Shown: one piece after another, positions 60,166-64,000 of the stretch
How positions within the stretch are numbered: position 1 is the stretch's first letter
Layout of the letters: each line of letters starts with the position of its first letter
NCBI RefSeq assembly: GCF_004664715.2
Contig: NC_051068.1
Coordinates: forward strand, 16,185,798 to 16,249,797
DNA: 64,000 nucleotides
Source of the DNA: Peromyscus leucopus
Lineage: Eukaryota > Chordata > Mammalia > Rodentia > Cricetidae
Direction: 5' to 3'
Notes under the pieces: generated by a model
Told to the model about the DNA's origin: nothing
What the model saw: the letters and a program-made list of their open reading frames with translations, nothing else
Databases searched by the model: none
Program-made: the position numbers and the translations under genes

Positions 60166-61129
60166 GAGTGTAAGGTTGTGGTTAGGGAGAATAAAAAAGA
60201 AGCTGCTGTAGCAATACAGCAGCCAGAAGTCTGCATCCTGTTTCTGGTTCCACAGATGCTCAGAAGATACTCTGAGGCCTTGCTCAAGTCCAGGCCAGCC
60301 AGCAGTCTCTCCCTTCAGAAGAGACAGTTGGTCAGCACATTTGGTGGATATGCCAGCCTCAAACTTTTCCCAGACCTAAAAGAAGATAAGTCTGTTTGAT
60401 GGGATGGCATCTTGATTTCTCATTAAACCTGTATCCAGAAATGTTCTCCCAGAACTCTTGTTTTTTGATTCCTGAAGGTTCAGTAGCTCCTCCAAATACA
60501 AAATAACAAGTACAAACTCAGTAAGATTTTCTCTAAACTACTCTAGGAATTAAGGTGTTTCATTCTTAATTCTCTGCATTAAAATAAATGAGTGATATGG
60601 AAACAAACCAGTTGGTTCTGACATCTGTATGTTTCATCATTAATGATGAAACAGTACCCAAATTCAAGGTCTTATGTCAACTAATGCAAGTAATATTAAG
60701 TCTCCAGCTCATAATTTCACAATATTCTGTGAGCACATAACACCCGCTTAAATAGACATTTTGTAACTGTCTACATCTTGTGTGCCAAGTGGTAACTTAC
60801 GGACATGTGCCTACAGCAAATTTTAAGGAAGCCAAGAATAATTTAAGATTTGTAATATTCACAAAGAACTAAGAACATGTGTTTTGAGAACAGATAAGTT
60901 GCAGGAGTCTTGTGCTGTGCTTTCTTGCTAGTGTAGTGGATGTAAACAAGGACCTTGCTTAGGATGCCAGTTCCTGAGTGCCCCCCTCTAGTTCCCTCAA
61001 ACTCACAGAATCACAATTCCTTAGATTGGAGTCCTATGATATCACATGATTGTCTTCCTTCAAATGCAAGGTCACTTAGCATAAGCCTACAAGATAGTCT
61101 GTATGTTTGTTTTTGTGCCACTGCCATGC

Positions 61130-63001
61130 TGTTCTTTTTAATTTTTTTTTGCAAATTTCATAAATATGTTTTGATCACGTTCTTACTCCCACATCTTCCC
61201 AACCCCACTTTATTGCCTTAAGGAGTGTATAGTATAGTTGGAAGTTGGATACGCTATTTCCAGCATCACCTTTCCTACTCAAGATTGTGTGAGCTATTTG
61301 GGGGCATTTTTTGTTTTCATAAAAGTTTTAGCATTAAAAATATTTCTATAAAGAATGTCATAAGAATTTTGACTAAAATTGCATTGAACTGCATATCACT
61401 TTTGGTCTAGGTATTTAGCCCAACAGTGAGCATGGGAGGTCTTCCTGTCTCTAGTGTCTTGTGCACTTTTGTTGTAGAGGTGTTTAACATGTTTGGTTAA
61501 GTTTCTAACACGTAGGTGTTTTGTGTTTGTGTATATACCCATGTGAGCATGTGGAGGCCAGATGTAAGCCTTAGGTGTTAGTCCTCAGGCGCTGCCCACC
61601 TTGTCCACTGGTGTGGAATTCTGCAGGTAGGACTGGGCTGGTTGTTGGGATATGTTTCTGAAGATAGCATGGATGGAGTTTTCCTGATTTCTAGTTCATG
61701 AAGTTTTCAGGTGTGTCGAGAAACTGATTTTTGTGTGTTGGATTTACATCTTGCTTCTTTGCCAAAATTACCAGAAGTAAGAAGCTTCTGGGTCTTTTGG
61801 ATGTCTTAAGTATATTGTCTACAAATCAGTTAATTTCCTTTTGTCATATCCCTGCCATTTCCCTTACTATTGTGGGTAGGATTTCAAAAGTTATTTGATC
61901 AAGAGTGGTTAGAGTGGGCATGTAGCTCCTTCCTGATTGTAAAGGAGGTGCTTTCAGTTTTCCCATTCAGTGTAGTGTTGGCAATACAGTTGTCTTGTGT
62001 TGAAATAAGAGCCGTCTTTTACTAGCCTCTCAGGACTTCTATCATTCAGGAGTGTTGAGTTGTGTCATTTTCAATATCTATTGAAATATCATGGGAGCTT
62101 TGTCCACATTTCTGTGTGCGATCAGGGTCTATTGATTTGTGTATACTGAACCATGTTTCATTCCTACTGGGAAACCAAGTTGATGGCATATGATCTTTTT
62201 GCTGTGTTCTTGTATTGAGTTTGCAAGCATTTTATTAGGGATATTTGCATCTAGGGTTGTCATGAAGGAAATTGGTTTGTAATCCCTTTTCCCCTCCCTC
62301 CCTATCCAGTTTTTTCTTAGCAGGGGAATGAGTTTGGAAGTACTCTCATTTTTACTTTTATAGAATATTTTGAGGAACATTGATGTCCAAGTTCTTCAAA
62401 TGTCTGGTGGAATGCAGCGGTGAAGCCATTTCAGTCCTTGGTTTTCTTTGTTGGGCAGCTATTACTACTTCCATCACATTGTTCATGATAGATTTCTTTA
62501 GTTTCTTATACCCTCATAATTAATGTGTGTCCAGAAGAACATTCTATATTTTTCAATCTGTTGAAATATATTTGTTAATTGTATATTTCATAATATCATG
62601 AAGTATCATAGAAAGTTGGATTTCAATAGTAACAATTTTATTTGATTTCTTAATTGTATTCGTTTCCAGTTTTCTCTCTTTACTTAGGTTACTTAGGCTG
62701 TTTTTCCACTGTATCTTTTCCAGCAAGTAGCCTTCCTTTCCTTTATCCTTCGTGATTTTCTCTTCACATTTTGTTAATTTGTGATTGGAACTTAGCAGTT
62801 CTTTCTGTAGATGTTAGGTTTGGCTTATTCTTGTTTTCTGCAACCTTGAGATAGCATCATTAGGTTATTTTCTTGATGTCTCCTTTTAAAGTCGATACTC
62901 AGGACTATCTAAGTTTCTTTCTTAGAACTGATTTTGCTGTTGCCCACAGACTCATATAAGTGTTTTTTTTTTTTTTTAATTTTCATTTGATTCTATGAAG
63001 T

Positions 63002-63041
<40 letters not shown>

Positions 63042-64000
63042 AGACAGGGTTTCTCTGTGTAGCTTTGTGCCTTTCCTGGAACTCACTTGGTAGACCAGGC
63101 TGGCCTCAAACTCACAGAGATCCACCTGGCTCTGCCTCCCGAGTGCTGGGATTAAAGGCGTGCGCCACCACCGCCCGGCGATTCTGTGAAGTTTTTAATC
63201 TTCCCATTTTTTTAGTGAACCACTTATCATTCAACAGCATATTGTTTAAGTTTCATATAGTAGTTTATTTTCTCTTGATGTCGATTTCTGGTTTTATCCC
63301 ATTTGATCTGATGGAGTACAAAAACTTACTCAATATTTTTTATTTGTTAAGATTTGCTTTAGGGTCTGATATAAACTTATTTGGAGAAAGTTTCATGGGC
63401 TGCTGAGTTAAATGTGTATTCTGAAAAAAATGTGTATTCTGCAACTACTGGAATATTCTTTGTCTGTGTAAGTGTGTCTGTGTCTAGGCTGTTTGGTCTT
63501 TGGTACAGTTTAAAGCTTACTGATCCTTTGTTTAGGTGCTCTATGTATTGATGAGAGTGTGGTGTTGAAATCACTTACTATTGTATCTGGACTTCTCTGT
63601 TCTTTATGTCTAGTAGTGTTTGTTTTATGAAATTGTCCTGCCAGTATTCACTGTGTGTATGTGTTTGTACACATTGTTTTATCTTCTTGATAAAACTGTT
63701 CCCTTTAGTCGTGTTTAGTCATTTTTAGTTGCAACTGATTTTGCCCTGAAATCTATTTGGGTATTAGGATAGTTACTCCATGTAGCTTCTTTTCTGGGTC
63801 CGTTTTTATGGAATATCATTTTCCATCCTTTCAGGCTGTGTGACTGTGCCAGTGATGTTTATTTCATACAGGTAACAAAAATTGAATCCTTTTTAATTGA
63901 AGGAGCCAGTCTCTGTTTTAATTAGAGAGCCAACACTATATTTAGGTTTGTTATTGAAAAATACATACTAATTTCTATTTTTTTTTCTGGTTGTTTGGAA
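61130..64000 (-). mobile_element. L1 ORF2 remnant, minus strand, running off the window
   Basis: Long antisense L1. A broken minus-strand frame at 62129-62380 still shows reverse-transcriptase text (KPISFMTTLDANIPNKMLAN, then IQEHSKKIICHQLGFPVGM), the conserved L1 RT core. Many stops and frameshifts. It is interrupted by a B3-like fragment (about 61530-61640) and a B1. Confidence 0.8.
63003..63179 (-). mobile_element. Young B1 SINE with target duplication, inside L1
   Basis: Near-consensus B1 with a long T run (about 38). Flanks gattctatgaagtg (62989-63002) and gattctgtgaagtt (63180-63193) are a near-perfect target duplication. Confidence 0.93.

Noticed and set aside
62129..62380. Independent reverse-transcriptase gene
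   Set aside because: Short broken piece of L1 ORF2 with frameshifts on both sides.

Overview
This is a piece of rodent nuclear genome. It is most likely from a cricetid (hamster, vole or deer-mouse relative), because the young B1 SINEs carry the 'TAGCTTTGCGCCTTTCCTGGAACTC' form rather than the mouse form. It contains two protein-coding genes, both on the + strand, in a background of SINEs (B1, B2/B3), L1 fragments, MaLR and ERV LTRs and microsatellites.

Region 1 (1-8,900) is gene-free repeat mosaic. It holds plus-strand L1 ORF2 remnants, a hAT-type URR1 element with target duplication, an LTR inserted exactly into an interstitial telomere-like tract (about 4,697-5,188), a decayed ERV LTR with repeated U3 motifs (about 6,690-7,440), and an L1 fragment interrupted by a B1 and a B2.

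Region 2 (8,940-34,540) is the complete ACAD9 gene: a CpG-island promoter with two ETS-type sites, 18 coding exons with GT/AG junctions and compatible phases, and a 630-residue product. ACAD9 is a mitochondrial flavoprotein, both an acyl-CoA dehydrogenase and a complex I assembly factor.

Region 3 (34,540-45,000) is intergenic: antisense L1, B1/B2 SINEs, an MT-type LTR, a (CCTT)n tract that is the inverted partner of a (GGAA)n tract in the ACAD9 3' region, and several CA repeats.

Region 4 (45,040-57,809) is a KRAB C2H2 zinc-finger gene with a CpG-island promoter. Exon 1 contributes only the initiator Met. It is followed by a 127-bp KRAB-A exon, a 96-bp KRAB-b-type exon, and a terminal exon with one isolated and 13 contiguous intact fingers. 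The last ten fingers show a three-finger (252-bp) higher-order period. In mouse, from memory, Acad9 is followed on chromosome 3 by a KRAB zinc-finger gene (Zfp267/D3Ertd254e), so this may be its ortholog; I have not verified that.

Region 5 (57,810-64,000) is 3' flank, an MT-related LTR, and a long antisense L1 ORF2 remnant that runs off the window and is interrupted by a B1 with target duplication. The two genes share strand and neighbourhood but have no evident functional link. I saw no new multi-gene system. The most interesting structures are the split telomere-like tract, the zinc-finger higher-order repeat and several local tandem duplications.
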